Shown here: in pieces, positions 23,073 through 33,400 of the stretch
Numbering within the stretch: position 1 is the stretch's first letter
Layout: the number at the start of each line of letters is the position of its first letter
From: an uncultured Flavobacteriales bacterium
GTDB taxonomy: Bacteria; Bacteroidota; Bacteroidia; Flavobacteriales; Crocinitomicaceae
Direction: 5' to 3'
Length of the DNA: 53,767 nt
NCBI GenBank assembly: GCA_946479985.1
Contig: CAMLIF010000014.1
Coordinates: forward strand, 1 to 53,767
Translations under genes and position numbers: made by a program
The notes under the pieces: model-generated
What the model was told of the DNA's origin: nothing
What the model saw: only the letters and a program-made list of their open reading frames with translations
Databases searched by the model: none

Positions 23073-25463
23073 CTAGTTTTTTACAACCGGGATTGTTGCG
23101 TTTTGTCCTTCGATTTTCAGGAAGTATAATCCGTTTGATAAATGTGACATATCGATTGTTTCAACAACTGAATGCATTACTGAAGTTTGAACAATTTGTC
23201 CGTCAACGGTAACAAGGTACATGGTTTTGTTCATTCCGTTTGCCGAGACAGAGACCGTTAAGGTGCTGCTTACCGGGTTCGGGTACACTTCCATGATAAT
23301 GCTTTCTTCTCCTAATTCATTGTTTGAATCTCCTGTTCCTTCACCAACAGCAAAGCTTCCTTTGTCTTTGTTGGAACGTGTAGTGTTGAAATCCTGCGCT
23401 TTTAAGTAATCAGCTATACAGGTAAAATCAAGGTCCAGTTCAACCATGTAATCCAAGTCAACTGAATTCGGAGGTGTATCGTAATAATTATTGATAACTG
23501 AAGGCAGGGTTGCAATTTCCTCCCAACCGGTTGATGCAGTATAGCGGAATAATTTGTACGTATTGTATTCAACTCCGTAGTAAGGATTCCAGATTGCCTG
23601 GAAATCGCCGTTCCCTAAGTCGATTGTTGTAATGTGCATGGTTTTATGCGCGCTGGAAGCAGGTCCTTCAACTCCGCAGGCATCAACGGCTGTAATTTTG
23701 TATCTCCATGACTGAGCAATCGGTGAAGCGTTCACATCGTTGAAAATAGACTGTGCTGCATTTGAAACTGTTCCAACCGCTACAAACTCGTTCGGATTTA
23801 CGGTTTCGCGGTAGATCTTGTAGTAATCAACGTTAGCTGCATCCACTTTTTCCCAGACAACGATGTTTGTGGTAGTAGCGGAATCTACTGAAATCATACA
23901 CAATGGCTGCTGCAAAGGTGCTGTTGTAGGAACAGTATAAAATTCATAAGCATCGCAACCAGCCACATCATAAACATGCAATACATAATCGCCGGCAGCT
24001 AAATGGTCAACATCTAAAGTTGTTTCCCCGTTCGACCAATCAAAGAAGATCGGTGAGCCGAAAGATAAAGTGTCCAGGTAAATTGCACCGTCTTCAGCCC
24101 CACATGCTGTTGGAACGATCTCGTCGAGGTAAGTATACGGCGCGTTGTAATCATAAATAGCATATTCCATAGTACTTGAACAGCCGTATTGATCTGTAAT
24201 AGTTAAATCGAACGGGCCTGTAGGCAAACTGTAAATACTTGAAGTTGTTTCACCGGTAGACCATTCGTAGGAATAATTACCGTTTCCACCATAAACTCCG
24301 CTTATGTATGCAGAACCGTCTGCACTGGAACATGTTGACGGAGGGTATGAATAAACGTCTGCGTAAAGTACATCAGGCTGCGGAACATTAAATGTTTTTG
24401 AAACGTTACATCCTGCAGCATCTGAAATGTAAATGGTGTAAACACCTGCCGGAACATTGGTAATGCTTTCGGAAGTTTGTCCCGAACTCCAGTAGATGGA
24501 AAGCGGATTGCTTAATCCTGTAATGTTCAACTGTATTGCACCGTCGCCATCGTTTGCACAGGTAACAGAATCAACCGTTTCATTAAAAGAAACGCCTGTT
24601 AAACCAATAGATCCCGATGCTTCTGAAATACAACCGTCTTCATCTGTAACGTCGATATGATATGAACCCGGTAATAAACCTGTTCGATCTGTTTCTGTTG
24701 TGTTCCCATCGTTCCAGACGAAAGTGTAATTTGAACCGGCATCAGAATAAATGGATGCGTCCATACCACCGTCTCCGGAAACACAGGAAGATGCATCACT
24801 CGGATACAATTCAATCTGTGGGGCAACGTGAATGGTTACGTTTGTATTTGTTGTTACCGAACATCCGTTTGGTGCAGTATAATTGTAACCTAAATTAACA
24901 GTTGTCGGGTAGGTATAATCGTCTACGTGGAATACACCGTCGTAAAATGTTTCTTCGCCGTCAATTTCGAAATAACCACCTGACGGATAAACCCAGTCGT
25001 TCACCATTACAGAACCCAAACTGGCACAAACCTCGTAGTTTGAATTTAAGAACACCGGATTGGGTGAGTTCTTAACCAGGTAGGTCACCGTCAAAGTGGT
25101 GGTGTTTGTTCCGTCGGAAAAAGTATAGGTTAAGTCTACGTTTGTAGCTGTTCCTACACTTCCGATAGTTCCGTAGTAATAACCAATCGATTCGTATGCC
25201 GGCGGCCCTGAATTTGTCTGGAAATAACCCGATAAATTGGCAGGATTAATAATGACCGGATTAGAAGAAATAACGGAAGTGATACTTATTTGGTCGCCAT
25301 CGGTATCCGTAACAATTGTTCCGTCGAGCACGTAGGCATACTGACCCGAACAGACAGATGTGTTTTGGTAACCGTTGAATGTCACAACAGGACTAGCTCC
25401 ATACGCTGAAACGGCTATTAAACCCTGAATCATCAATAAAACTGTAAGTAACTGTGTTTTCAT
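23073..25463 (-). CDS. T9SS surface protein with SprB repeats (796 aa)
   Basis: This is a 796-residue protein with a signal peptide ending near VSAYG. An N-terminal cadherin-like region (VLDGTIVTDTDGDQISITSV) comes first. Four SprB-type repeats follow, each ending in W/Y-S-x-G-x-T-T/S and a D..GC turn (for example YSYEWSTGETTSSIYSLPTG). Then two fibronectin-like domains (VVWEKVDAANVDYYKIYRE), the conserved linker AQDFNTTRSNKDKG, and a type-A sorting domain (EVYPNPVSSTLTVSVS; LSNGLYFLKI). SprB of Flavobacterium is a gliding adhesin, though SprB-repeat domains also occur in non-motile species. It is one of three paralogues here. The 5' side faces the 43-nt repeat array. Confidence 0.88.
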   Translation of the reverse strand: MKTQLLTVLLMIQGLIAVSAYGASPVVTFNGYQNTSVCSGQYAYVLDGTIVTDTDGDQISITSVISSNPVIINPANLSGYFQTNSGPPAYESIGYYYGTIGSVGTATNVDLTYTFSDGTNTTTLTVTYLVKNSPNPVFLNSNYEVCASLGSVMVNDWVYPSGGYFEIDGEETFYDGVFHVDDYTYPTTVNLGYNYTAPNGCSVTTNTNVTIHVAPQIELYPSDASSCVSGDGGMDASIYSDAGSNYTFVWNDGNTTETDRTGLLPGSYHIDVTDEDGCISEASGSIGLTGVSFNETVDSVTCANDGDGAIQLNITGLSNPLSIYWSSGQTSESITNVPAGVYTIYISDAAGCNVSKTFNVPQPDVLYADVYSYPPSTCSSADGSAYISGVYGGNGNYSYEWSTGETTSSIYSLPTGPFDLTITDQYGCSSTMEYAIYDYNAPYTYLDEIVPTACGAEDGAIYLDTLSFGSPIFFDWSNGETTLDVDHLAAGDYVLHVYDVAGCDAYEFYTVPTTAPLQQPLCMISVDSATTTNIVVWEKVDAANVDYYKIYRETVNPNEFVAVGTVSNAAQSIFNDVNASPIAQSWRYKITAVDACGVEGPASSAHKTMHITTIDLGNGDFQAIWNPYYGVEYNTYKLFRYTASTGWEEIATLPSVINNYYDTPPNSVDLDYMVELDLDFTCIADYLKAQDFNTTRSNKDKGSFAVGEGTGDSNNELGEESIIMEVYPNPVSSTLTVSVSANGMNKTMYLVTVDGQIVQTSVMHSVVETIDMSHLSNGLYFLKIEGQNATIPVVKN

Positions 25464-25600
25464 GTATTCGAATTTTGTTTTTCACGGCAAAGAAAAGCAT
25501 AAAGATCCAAATCGTCGAATTAATTTGACTATTGGTAGCTGTAATTGAGTGGTTAAACGGTTTCAGCCAATGAAAAAAATGGATAATCCCTGAGGAGCCA

Positions 25601-25986
25601 TGTTTGCTTCTATCACGTAGTAGATTTGTCCTCAGGCGAGACAGGTTCGCTTCCGGATGGAACAAGTTTACTGGTTTACTATAATAGGTTTGCTTCCATG
25701 AGATTATAGGTTGGTTATCACATGGGCCAGGTTTCCTTCAATGATGGAATAGTTTTACTCCGTGATCAGACAGGTTCGATTCCAGACGTAACAAGTTTAC
25801 TGGTGTACTATAATAGGTTTGCTTCTATGAGGTTATAGGTTTGTTCATGCATGTGTGAGGTTTGCTTTCATGACTCGATAGGTTTGTTATCATATGCAAC
25901 AGGTTTGCTTCCATGATATGATAGGTTTGTAATAACGTGAGCCAGGTTTGCTTCCGTGACTTGATAGGTTTGTCCCCGCAGGCAGT
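25601..25986. repeat. Degenerate 43-nt tandem repeat array (alternating 22- and 21-nt half-units)
   Basis: Eighteen half-units can be aligned, most opening with aggtttg or a close variant, and they alternate between 22 and 21 nt. From 25643 to 25986 they form eight pairs of exactly 43 nt. Every other half-unit tends to read aggtttgcttccatga. Units 25643-25728 and 25772-25857 are more alike than the rest, giving a 129-nt (3 x 43) superperiod. Since 43 is not a multiple of 3, the array is not a coding repeat. There are no conserved-repeat/variable-spacer blocks as in CRISPR. Confidence 0.8.
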
Positions 25987-26047
25987 CAGCGAACCGGTAA
26001 ATCTGTCTGTGGAGGCAGGAAAACTCATTTTTTTGGCTAAATAGAAA

Positions 26048-26066
26048 GCGGGTTTTGAAAACCCGC
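26048..26066. promoter_or_regulatory. 19-bp perfect palindrome (gcgggtttt-g-aaaacccgc)
   Basis: The GC/AT-mixed palindrome lies 115 bases upstream of the ATG at 26182. It resembles a terminator stem, but no T-run follows on either strand in the required place. It may be an operator or a decayed terminator. Confidence 0.4.
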
Positions 26067-26181
26067 AGATGTATTATGCTCAGAAAAAGCCCTGATTTAA
26101 CGCTCCTTAACAACTGTAGTACAGGGTATTGACACAATTTGAAACGCTGACTTAACGTTAGTGACTTAAATATATAACCAC

Positions 26182-26868
26182 ATGCAGAAAAAAACTTTAA
26201 GCCACATCTCGATGTACCAGAATGTACTCGCTGTGGTAAATGACCACCAAACCGTTTGGAACGGGGTTCAATCAATGGTAACTGCAGTAGACGAGTTAAA
26301 TAGTTTACTGAACACTCTGGAAAATAAGCTGAACCTGCAAAGTACAATTACACAGGGAATCAGGCTTGAGAAAGAAGCGTATCTGAAAGCTCTGACTGAA
26401 GACATAAGCATCCTGAAAAACGCATTGTTTCTCTATGCAACCGAAACAAACGACTTGGTTTTGCGTGAGCGGAACCGAGACTCAAGAACTACTCTAACTC
26501 ATTTGTCAGCTAATCGCCTTCAGGTAATTAGTATTGCCTTGCTGGAGGATCTGCAAACGCACGGAGCTGAACTGGGAACAGTAGGAATTAGTGCTGAACA
26601 AATTCAGCAGTTTCAGTTGAAAGTGACAGACCTGGAAAACCGTAAGAATAGTGTAAGGCAGGCCATCATTCAACGTACCCTCGAAACAAAGGCAATAGGT
26701 ACGCTGGAAAAACAAATCAACCGGCTGCTTATCGACCGCCTTGATCGCTTTCTAAGTCTTTTCAAAGCTGCCAATGGTTCTTTCGTTGCAAAGTATAAGG
26801 CTGCTCGAAAAGTGATCGAAACCAACGGACATGCCGGTCCTAAACCGAATAAAACTGTTGCTGAATAA
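26182..26868 (+). CDS. Uncharacterised helical cytoplasmic protein
   Basis: This is a 228-residue protein with no signal peptide or membrane segment. It is almost entirely helical and heptad-like (VDELNSLLNTLENKLNLQST, ISAEQIQQFQLKVTDLENR, and LEKQINRLLIDRLDRFLSLF), so coiled coils are likely. The C-terminal tail FVAKYKAARKVIETNG ends in a flexible PKPNK. Similar proteins of unknown function occur in Bacteroidota. I do not know their role. The gene sits alone, in the opposite direction to the SprB genes, next to the repeat array. Confidence 0.7.
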   Translation: MQKKTLSHISMYQNVLAVVNDHQTVWNGVQSMVTAVDELNSLLNTLENKLNLQSTITQGIRLEKEAYLKALTEDISILKNALFLYATETNDLVLRERNRDSRTTLTHLSANRLQVISIALLEDLQTHGAELGTVGISAEQIQQFQLKVTDLENRKNSVRQAIIQRTLETKAIGTLEKQINRLLIDRLDRFLSLFKAANGSFVAKYKAARKVIETNGHAGPKPNKTVAE

Positions 26869-26876
26869 CGCACACA

Positions 26877-26911
26877 AAAAGAGCGCAGAGATATATCCTT
26901 TGCGCTCTTCT
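26877..26911. terminator. Terminator after the 26182 gene, within a dispersed motif
   Basis: Stem of 9 bp (26879-26887 with 26901-26909), flanked by an A-run (26876-26880) and the sequence tttgcggttt. It ends the 26182 gene and serves the convergent 26972 gene weakly. Confidence 0.6.
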
Positions 26912-26920
26912 TTGCGGTTT
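26898..26920 (+). repeat. Copy 2 of the dispersed intergenic motif
   Basis: The right arm of the terminator continues into ctttgcggttt, giving ctttgcgctcttctttgcgg. It is similar to 48172-48196 and, less closely, to 6164-6187. Confidence 0.35.
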
Positions 26921-26971
26921 CTGTTTTTATGTTTTGTCAGAATCGCTTGCGGTTCCAACTACTAACTTGTC

Positions 26972-29900
26972 CTAGTTTTTAACTACAGAAAGATTATTCG
27001 CGCTTCCTTCTATCCGAATATAGTAAAGCCCTTGCGCCAATGACGATAAGTCAATTACCTGGTGAGCTGATTCGATTCGTGTCGTATGCAAAAGCTGACC
27101 GTTTACATTGAATATCAATAGATCCTGGCCGATACCGTTTTGAGTAATGTCAATTACCAGGTTAGAAGTAAACGGATTCGGGTACAATTGGTAGCTGAAA
27201 CTGTTTTCTCCCAATTCGTTGTTGCTGTTCCCTGTTCCTTCGCCAACCTTAAATGCCCCTTTGTCTTTATTGGAACGGGTAGTGTTGAAATCCTGGGCTT
27301 TTTCAGCGGTACAGGGTGTTTGCAGAAGCATCTCAATGTAGTAATCTAAACCGGTACTTCCGAGTGGTGGAATATCATTGTAAATGGTTGTGCCCACAGC
27401 AACAGTCCCTACATCTTCCCAGTCATTCTGATTGGTATGACGCCAAACATGATAAGTCGCAGCATTGATGTTCCCCTCGTAATCATCCCATAAAATATCT
27501 ACGGATTGATCTGCCTGGATGTCGAAAGTAGTGAGGTGCAATGTTTTATGGGCCGGTGAAACCGGACTTTCAATTCCACATTCATTTACCTGGGATATAC
27601 GGTATCTCCACGAACGGTGTTCCGGTGAAGCCACAACATCATTGAAAACTGATAAATTGTCGTAATCTACCGTGTCAATTAAGCTGTATTCGCCTGCAGC
27701 GGAGTTTTCCCTGTAAATCTTGTAGTAGTCAATTCCGTAATAATCGGATGGAGCCCAAACCACCAGGTTCGTTGTTGTTAAGGTGTCAACTGTAACCAGA
27801 CAAATCGGCTGAATGATCGGCGCTTTGACCGGAACAAAGAATGACTTCATAGCGTGACATTCGGTAAACGGAATAATGGAAATGGTGTTTACCACGTCAA
27901 CGGTGTATGAACCTGAATTTAAGTTGCCATTCGAATTTCCAATTGCTCCGTTGCTCCAGTTTATTGATACCGGTACAGTGGTTCCTCCGTTGGGGTCGGC
28001 CTGCAGATTGACAAAAACAGCACCGTTCGATAAATTACAGGTGGCAGCGCTAATAGTTTCTTCTATATCGAGCGCCTGGAAATTATCCAGTTGGTGGCCG
28101 AATGTATCTATACAACCATTTGCATCGGTAAGTTCCACTTCGTAAAAACCATAACCAACATTGTTCAGATCAGGAAGTGTTTGTCCCTGGTTTAACCAAT
28201 TGTAAGTATAACCTCCGGCTCCTCCCGAATAGGTTCCGTAAATAGCGCCATTGGTTAACCCGCATGCCGGTTCAAGTTCTGAAAATGCTGCATGCAGCTG
28301 TGATGGCTGGGTTACGGTGTAGTTATAAGTTACCTGGCAATCGCCGTCGAGATCATAAATGGTTACCCAGTATGTTCCGGCTGAAAGATTTTGGATTGTT
28401 GGTGTAGAATATCCGTTCGACCAGATAGTCTGGTAATTCGTCGGGCCCGAAACTACAATGCTTAGTTCTCCGTCGTTTAACCCGTAACAGGAAACATCGG
28501 TAATGGTTTCTGTTGCAGTGATGCTCGCGGTACCAACTCCGGCAAATCCGGTAGCGTGACAGCCGTTGTCGTCAGTTACGTGGTAGTAATATGCTCCGGG
28601 ATTCAAATTGTTGATAGTTGGGGTAGTTTCACCGGTTGACCATTCTACCGTGAAATTTGTTGATGTTCCGGCGGTGTACGATGCAGTTGCCGAACCGTTT
28701 TCAGCACCGCATGACGCCGCGGTTGTAGTTGCAGATGCCGTACCTGCAAGCACGAAATTATAAGAAGTGCCTGTTTCAACGATACAGCCATCAACATTGA
28801 TTTTATAATCCAGAGAGCCGCTTGGCTGGCTGTTGTAATATTCTATTCCATCGATTATTCCATTCGGAATGATCTGTCCGTTGATCGAGAAAACGCCCTG
28901 ATCAACGTAGTTTACGTAATCCGATAGACTAATCATGTTTTCGTTACTGCACAGGTGGCTGATCGATGAATCAAAGATGATATTCGGTGCGGTACCAACA
29001 ATGGTGATACTGTTTAAAGTCTCTGTGAAGACGTTCCATCCGTCGGTATAAGTAACTATGATTTGAGTGTTTCCCTGTGTTTGAACAAATCCGTAGATCG
29101 CAAATTTGCTCCATCCCGGAGAAGACGAATTATCTGCTCCGATTGCAACAGCATAGGCATTTTGTACATTTCCGTTTGTGGATGTAACGGATAAAATGCG
29201 AATGTAATCGTTATCGGCATCTTCAATTTCCAGCTGCGGATAGATGAGGTTATTATGTCCGCCGCACATTCCTGAACTGATACTTTGTGAAGCGGTGATC
29301 ACCGACGGTTTGTTATTTAGAACTTTAAAGTAGTATTCGCCGTCAGTTGAGGCATAACCGGTTAAAAGATGCTGTTGATTGCTGTTTTCAAGGCTTAAGC
29401 GCAGCGTGTTCGGTGTAACGTCGTAAATTCCGTATTCAATTTTCGGCCCTAATGAATCCCAGATGTTTGTTCCGTTATCCTTGCGGTAAACATAGAATTT
29501 ATCGTAGTTCGAACCATTGTTAACTGTACTGAACGGTGAAGCAAGAAAGGCATAAGCCGCATGTTCCAACGATTCATGATCGTTTTGCCAGGTATAGAAT
29601 GTATTCGGGGTTGTTGTAGAAGTGCTTATGTTGATATCAACATCTGCAAGCTGACTTTCATATCCCTCATAGTTAGTTGAATTCTGAACTGTTATATAAG
29701 GCTCTGATTGCCCGTCACCTGTCAGGTAGTAAAAGCCGTTCACTAAGTTCGAACCGTTTAATCTGAAATAACCATCGTTCGTTCCCGCGGAATTGTAATA
29801 GGTGGGTGAAGAAATATTTGTAAGCGCTGCTTTCAGCAATCGGTTTACGGCACCGCTAACGCCTACATATACATCGTTCGCTGATAAATAAAGTTCTACA

Positions 29901-30460
29901 CCGGAAGAAGACAAATCAGTTCCTGCAGAGTTGAGCAATGACGTGTAATCTGATCCGGAAAATGTTTCGGTAGTGGTATCAAAAATGCTTAAATATACAT
30001 CTGAACTGTTGACAGTGTAAGCAAGGGAAAATTCATTTCCTCCGGGATTGTTTTTAGAGACCCAGCATGCATCCGGAACCCATGGAAGTGTTCCAGTACA
30101 AAGATTCAACGTTTGAGCGGTAAAATTGAATTTATAAACTTTCGTGTCTGAAATTCCGGCAACCACAATGAACCAACTGTCGCCAATAATTGCAGAGCGG
30201 TACCGAACGTTCGTTCCCGGGTTGTTCACTGTTTGTACAATGCTCCATTGTCCGGTTTGTGAATTGTACCGCGATAATTTCAAATCGTTCCCGCCACCGT
30301 CGTATACCTCGTAAACATCGTTGTTATACATCACATTTTCCATAGGAACGTAGGTGTCTGTATAATCCGGATTCGCAGGAATACCACTCGACCAGGTAAG
30401 CTGTGAGTGACCTGTCCCGAAACAGAAAAGTGCCGCAAGCGTGATTAATACTGATTTCAT
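26972..30460 (-). CDS. Giant T9SS surface protein with SprB repeats (1162 aa)
   Basis: This is a 1162-residue paralogue of the two neighbouring SprB proteins. The signal peptide is MKSVLITLAALFCFGTGHSQ. About 390 N-terminal residues look like a beta-propeller (VEVYDGGGNDLKLSRYNSQ-like blades). A cadherin-like domain (EIEDADNDYIRILSV) and an Ig-like segment follow, then four SprB-type repeats (NFTVEWSTGETTPTINNLNP), two fibronectin-like domains, the linker AQDFNTTRSNKDKG and a type-A sorting domain (QLYPNPFTSNLVIDIT; LAQGLYYIRI). It starts only 5 bases after the stop of the gene at 30466, so the two are cotranscribed. Confidence 0.88.
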   Translation of the reverse strand: MKSVLITLAALFCFGTGHSQLTWSSGIPANPDYTDTYVPMENVMYNNDVYEVYDGGGNDLKLSRYNSQTGQWSIVQTVNNPGTNVRYRSAIIGDSWFIVVAGISDTKVYKFNFTAQTLNLCTGTLPWVPDACWVSKNNPGGNEFSLAYTVNSSDVYLSIFDTTTETFSGSDYTSLLNSAGTDLSSSGVELYLSANDVYVGVSGAVNRLLKAALTNISSPTYYNSAGTNDGYFRLNGSNLVNGFYYLTGDGQSEPYITVQNSTNYEGYESQLADVDINISTSTTTPNTFYTWQNDHESLEHAAYAFLASPFSTVNNGSNYDKFYVYRKDNGTNIWDSLGPKIEYGIYDVTPNTLRLSLENSNQQHLLTGYASTDGEYYFKVLNNKPSVITASQSISSGMCGGHNNLIYPQLEIEDADNDYIRILSVTSTNGNVQNAYAVAIGADNSSSPGWSKFAIYGFVQTQGNTQIIVTYTDGWNVFTETLNSITIVGTAPNIIFDSSISHLCSNENMISLSDYVNYVDQGVFSINGQIIPNGIIDGIEYYNSQPSGSLDYKINVDGCIVETGTSYNFVLAGTASATTTAASCGAENGSATASYTAGTSTNFTVEWSTGETTPTINNLNPGAYYYHVTDDNGCHATGFAGVGTASITATETITDVSCYGLNDGELSIVVSGPTNYQTIWSNGYSTPTIQNLSAGTYWVTIYDLDGDCQVTYNYTVTQPSQLHAAFSELEPACGLTNGAIYGTYSGGAGGYTYNWLNQGQTLPDLNNVGYGFYEVELTDANGCIDTFGHQLDNFQALDIEETISAATCNLSNGAVFVNLQADPNGGTTVPVSINWSNGAIGNSNGNLNSGSYTVDVVNTISIIPFTECHAMKSFFVPVKAPIIQPICLVTVDTLTTTNLVVWAPSDYYGIDYYKIYRENSAAGEYSLIDTVDYDNLSVFNDVVASPEHRSWRYRISQVNECGIESPVSPAHKTLHLTTFDIQADQSVDILWDDYEGNINAATYHVWRHTNQNDWEDVGTVAVGTTIYNDIPPLGSTGLDYYIEMLLQTPCTAEKAQDFNTTRSNKDKGAFKVGEGTGNSNNELGENSFSYQLYPNPFTSNLVIDITQNGIGQDLLIFNVNGQLLHTTRIESAHQVIDLSSLAQGLYYIRIEGSANNLSVVKN

Positions 30461-30465
30461 AAGCT

Positions 30466-33400
30466 TTATATTTTTACGATGCGCTCAACGCGTTTCGTAT
30501 TGTTTAATGACATTTCAACCAGGTAAGTCCCCGGTTTCAGTTCATTCATGTCAATAGTCGAATGAAGCGTATTCAATTCAGACACAAGGATTTTTTTGCC
30601 GGTCAGATCGGTAATGGTTATTCCAACCGATTTTGCAGTTACCTGTTCAATATTCAAAACACCGGTAGTTGGATTCGGGAATAAACTGATTTGGCTAAGG
30701 AAAGATTCGTTCAGTTCATTGTTGGAATCTCCTGTTCCTTCACCAACTTTAAAGGATCCTTTATCCTTGTTGGAGCGCGTAGTGTTGAAATCCTGAGCCA
30801 GGTATTTTAACGCAGAACATGGCTCGTCTAAGCTTAAATCAACAATATAATCCAATCCGGGAGTTGCAAAATCCGTATTGTCAATGTAACTAACCTGGGT
30901 AACCGGCAATGTTCCTATCTGTTCCCATAAATTCGCATCGGTATATTTCCACAAAACGAAACTGCTGTAGGTCGTTCCTTCATACGCGTTCCATGAGACC
31001 TGGGTTTGAGAAGATCCTGCATCAAGTGCACCCAAATGCATCGTTCGGTGCTGAGGAGAAAGGGGACCTTCAATGTTACATCCGTTCACAGCACTTATTT
31101 TGTAGCTCCATGAACGTGCAATCGGAGATGCAACAACGTCATTGAACAACGATGTGTTTGCAGCGTCAACAGTATCTATCAGGATATATTCTCCCTGAAC
31201 GGAAGTTTCTCTGTAGATGTTGTAATGATGAATTCCGATTGGTTGAACGTCTTCCCAAATTACGAGGTTGGTTGATGTCAAACTGTCAACGGTAACAACA
31301 CAAATAGGCTGCAGTTCCGGAGCAACAATCGGAATATTCCATCCTCTTACTGCATGGCAATTTGAGTTTGTTGTAAGTGTACAAATGTATAATGCCGCCG
31401 GAACCAAAGAAAGATCTTCTGTGTTTTGTCCCGAAGACCAGTTAATTGCCTGAACCGTTTGCCCCGAAGCCATAATCGGTGTAACGTCAATTTCTCCTGT
31501 GCTGGATCCGCATTGTGAACCTGTTATTGATCCTGTTAGATTAGCTGAGTTTTGTTCGCTGACAAAAACCGTTTTAATAGTTTGACAACCCGTATTGTCG
31601 GTAATGGTTGCAGAGTAAACTCCGAATGCCACATTGGTTTCCAAAGCGTTTGTTCCGCCGGTTGACCAGCTTACATCATAAGGTCCTACACCACCGGCAA
31701 TATTTTGAACTTCCATAGAGCCATCGCTGTTTCCGCAAGTTGGACTTGTAACTACGGTTTCAGCAGATAATGCAGTTGGTGCTGTAATGGTGAACGCCTC
31801 TGTGTAAACACAATTCGAAGCATCAGTGACAGTTGCCGTATAAGTTCCCGGAGTTAAATTACTTACCGAAGTGGAAGAATGACCAGAGCTCCAGATAAGA
31901 ACGGCTGGTGCTGAAAAGCCGTTTAATGAAACGGAGATTGATCCGTTATTTGCTCCGAAGCAAGTTGCATTTGAAATGGTTGGTACAATATCAACTCCCG
32001 TAGGAACGATTGTGAATTCCTTAATTACCGAACACAAATTGGCATCCTGAACCGTAAAAGTATAAGTTCCCTGGGCTAAATTGTTTACGGAAGTTACGCT
32101 CGTTTCACCTGAACTCCACGCCTGAAGCAAAAACGGACTCGTTCCACCAGCAATAGTCGCAATGGCGGTTCCGGTTGTTCCGCCGCAAGAAGTTGGAGTG
32201 GTTGCCACTGTTACGGTTGCTGATTCGTGAAGCGTCAATTGTGCTGAAGCGGTTAAGTTACAGCCAATCGAAGTAATAGTGTAATCAAGCTGAATGGCGG
32301 TTTCATAAGGAAGTCCTGTAATGTTGGAATTATAAGACAACCCGCTGAATGGAGCCGATGATCCGCCAATAGTTAATATTCCTCCCGGCTCCGATACGTA
32401 CTCGCTGAAATCGACTAAACCGTTGTTTGAACAAACCGAAATAGTGCTTTGATTAAACGTTGGTGCGGCTGCAGTAACAATTACGTTAACCGTAAACTGT
32501 GAGGTGGAAGTTGTAAATCCATCTGTGTAGGTGATGGTAAGTGTTGTTGTTCCACCTATTGCCGGTGTGCCCTGAATAGTGAAGAAAGTGCTGTTTCCCG
32601 CCTGGCTTACCAGGGTAGAAGTTAAAGAACCTGTGGGGAACATAGCTCCGTCGGCTGCTGAAATATCGGTTATTGCAATGGTCTGCCCATCTGCATCTGT
32701 AAATTCGAGGCCTGAGATTAATGTTGAATTCACTGTTGGACAAACTGTATAAGAAGTTCCTGCCGATCCCTGGACCGGCGCGTGATTGCTTAAATAATAC
32801 CTTGTTTTGGATTGGTTTGCATCATACAAAGACACAACCGCAAGATCCAATGATTCTGCGTAGGCTAAACGGCAGTTCGAACTTTGATCTGCCACCCCGT
32901 CGAAATTAAATCCGGAATATTGAGTAGTCTGATCTGTAATATAATCGTGCTGGATAACTTCTGTGACGTACGTTGTCGGTGAAACGGTTGAATTAACCGA
33001 TCCGAAATAAATGGAACGGTTTGTTGCCGGAAACGACAAGGATACTGCGGGAATGCCGGGATTCGGCGAATAACTTGTGGAAGACGGGACAAAGGTTGTG
33101 GTTAACGATGCCGGGATAAATTTATATTGGAAAGGACCGTTATCCTCTCGTGTCAAAATATTAATGGTGTGATTTGCAAAATCCTTGCTCATGGCTATCC
33201 CCTGCAAGGCAACAGCTCCTGATACTCCCCCAAGTTGTCCGTCTGTATTTCCCGGGTGATGAGGAACAATTCCCGCCATTGTAAGCGGAGCCTTGTGCAA
33301 ATAAGTATAATGCAATGAACTCTCGGCTCGGGTTAAACCAATATAAACAGTATCCTGATGCTCAACCAAATCGTAATTATATGTGGTTGAAGCGCCCGTT

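Larger units (their letters stand above)
25464..26181. other. Gene-free region holding a tandem repeat array and a palindrome
   Basis: This 718-bp interval separates the divergent genes 23073 and 26182. It contains the 43-nt period array (25601-25986) and a 19-bp palindrome (26048-26066). Minus-strand open frames here (25825-26028, 25868-26347) only reflect the repeats. The first 130 bases, next to the 23073 gene, presumably hold its promoter. I see no tRNA or small-RNA signature. Confidence 0.6.

Noticed and set aside
25601..25986. CRISPR array
   Set aside because: There is no invariant repeat separated by unrelated spacers. Each half-unit is degenerate, and no cas gene is present.
25825..26028. 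67-codon minus-strand frame with ITNLS-like repeated peptides
   Set aside because: The repeat period is not a multiple of three, so any peptide repetition is a by-product of the DNA repeat.
25868..26347. 159-codon minus-strand open frame across the repeat array and the 26182 gene
   Set aside because: It has low complexity, mirrors the 43-nt repeats, and overlaps a well-supported gene on the other strand.
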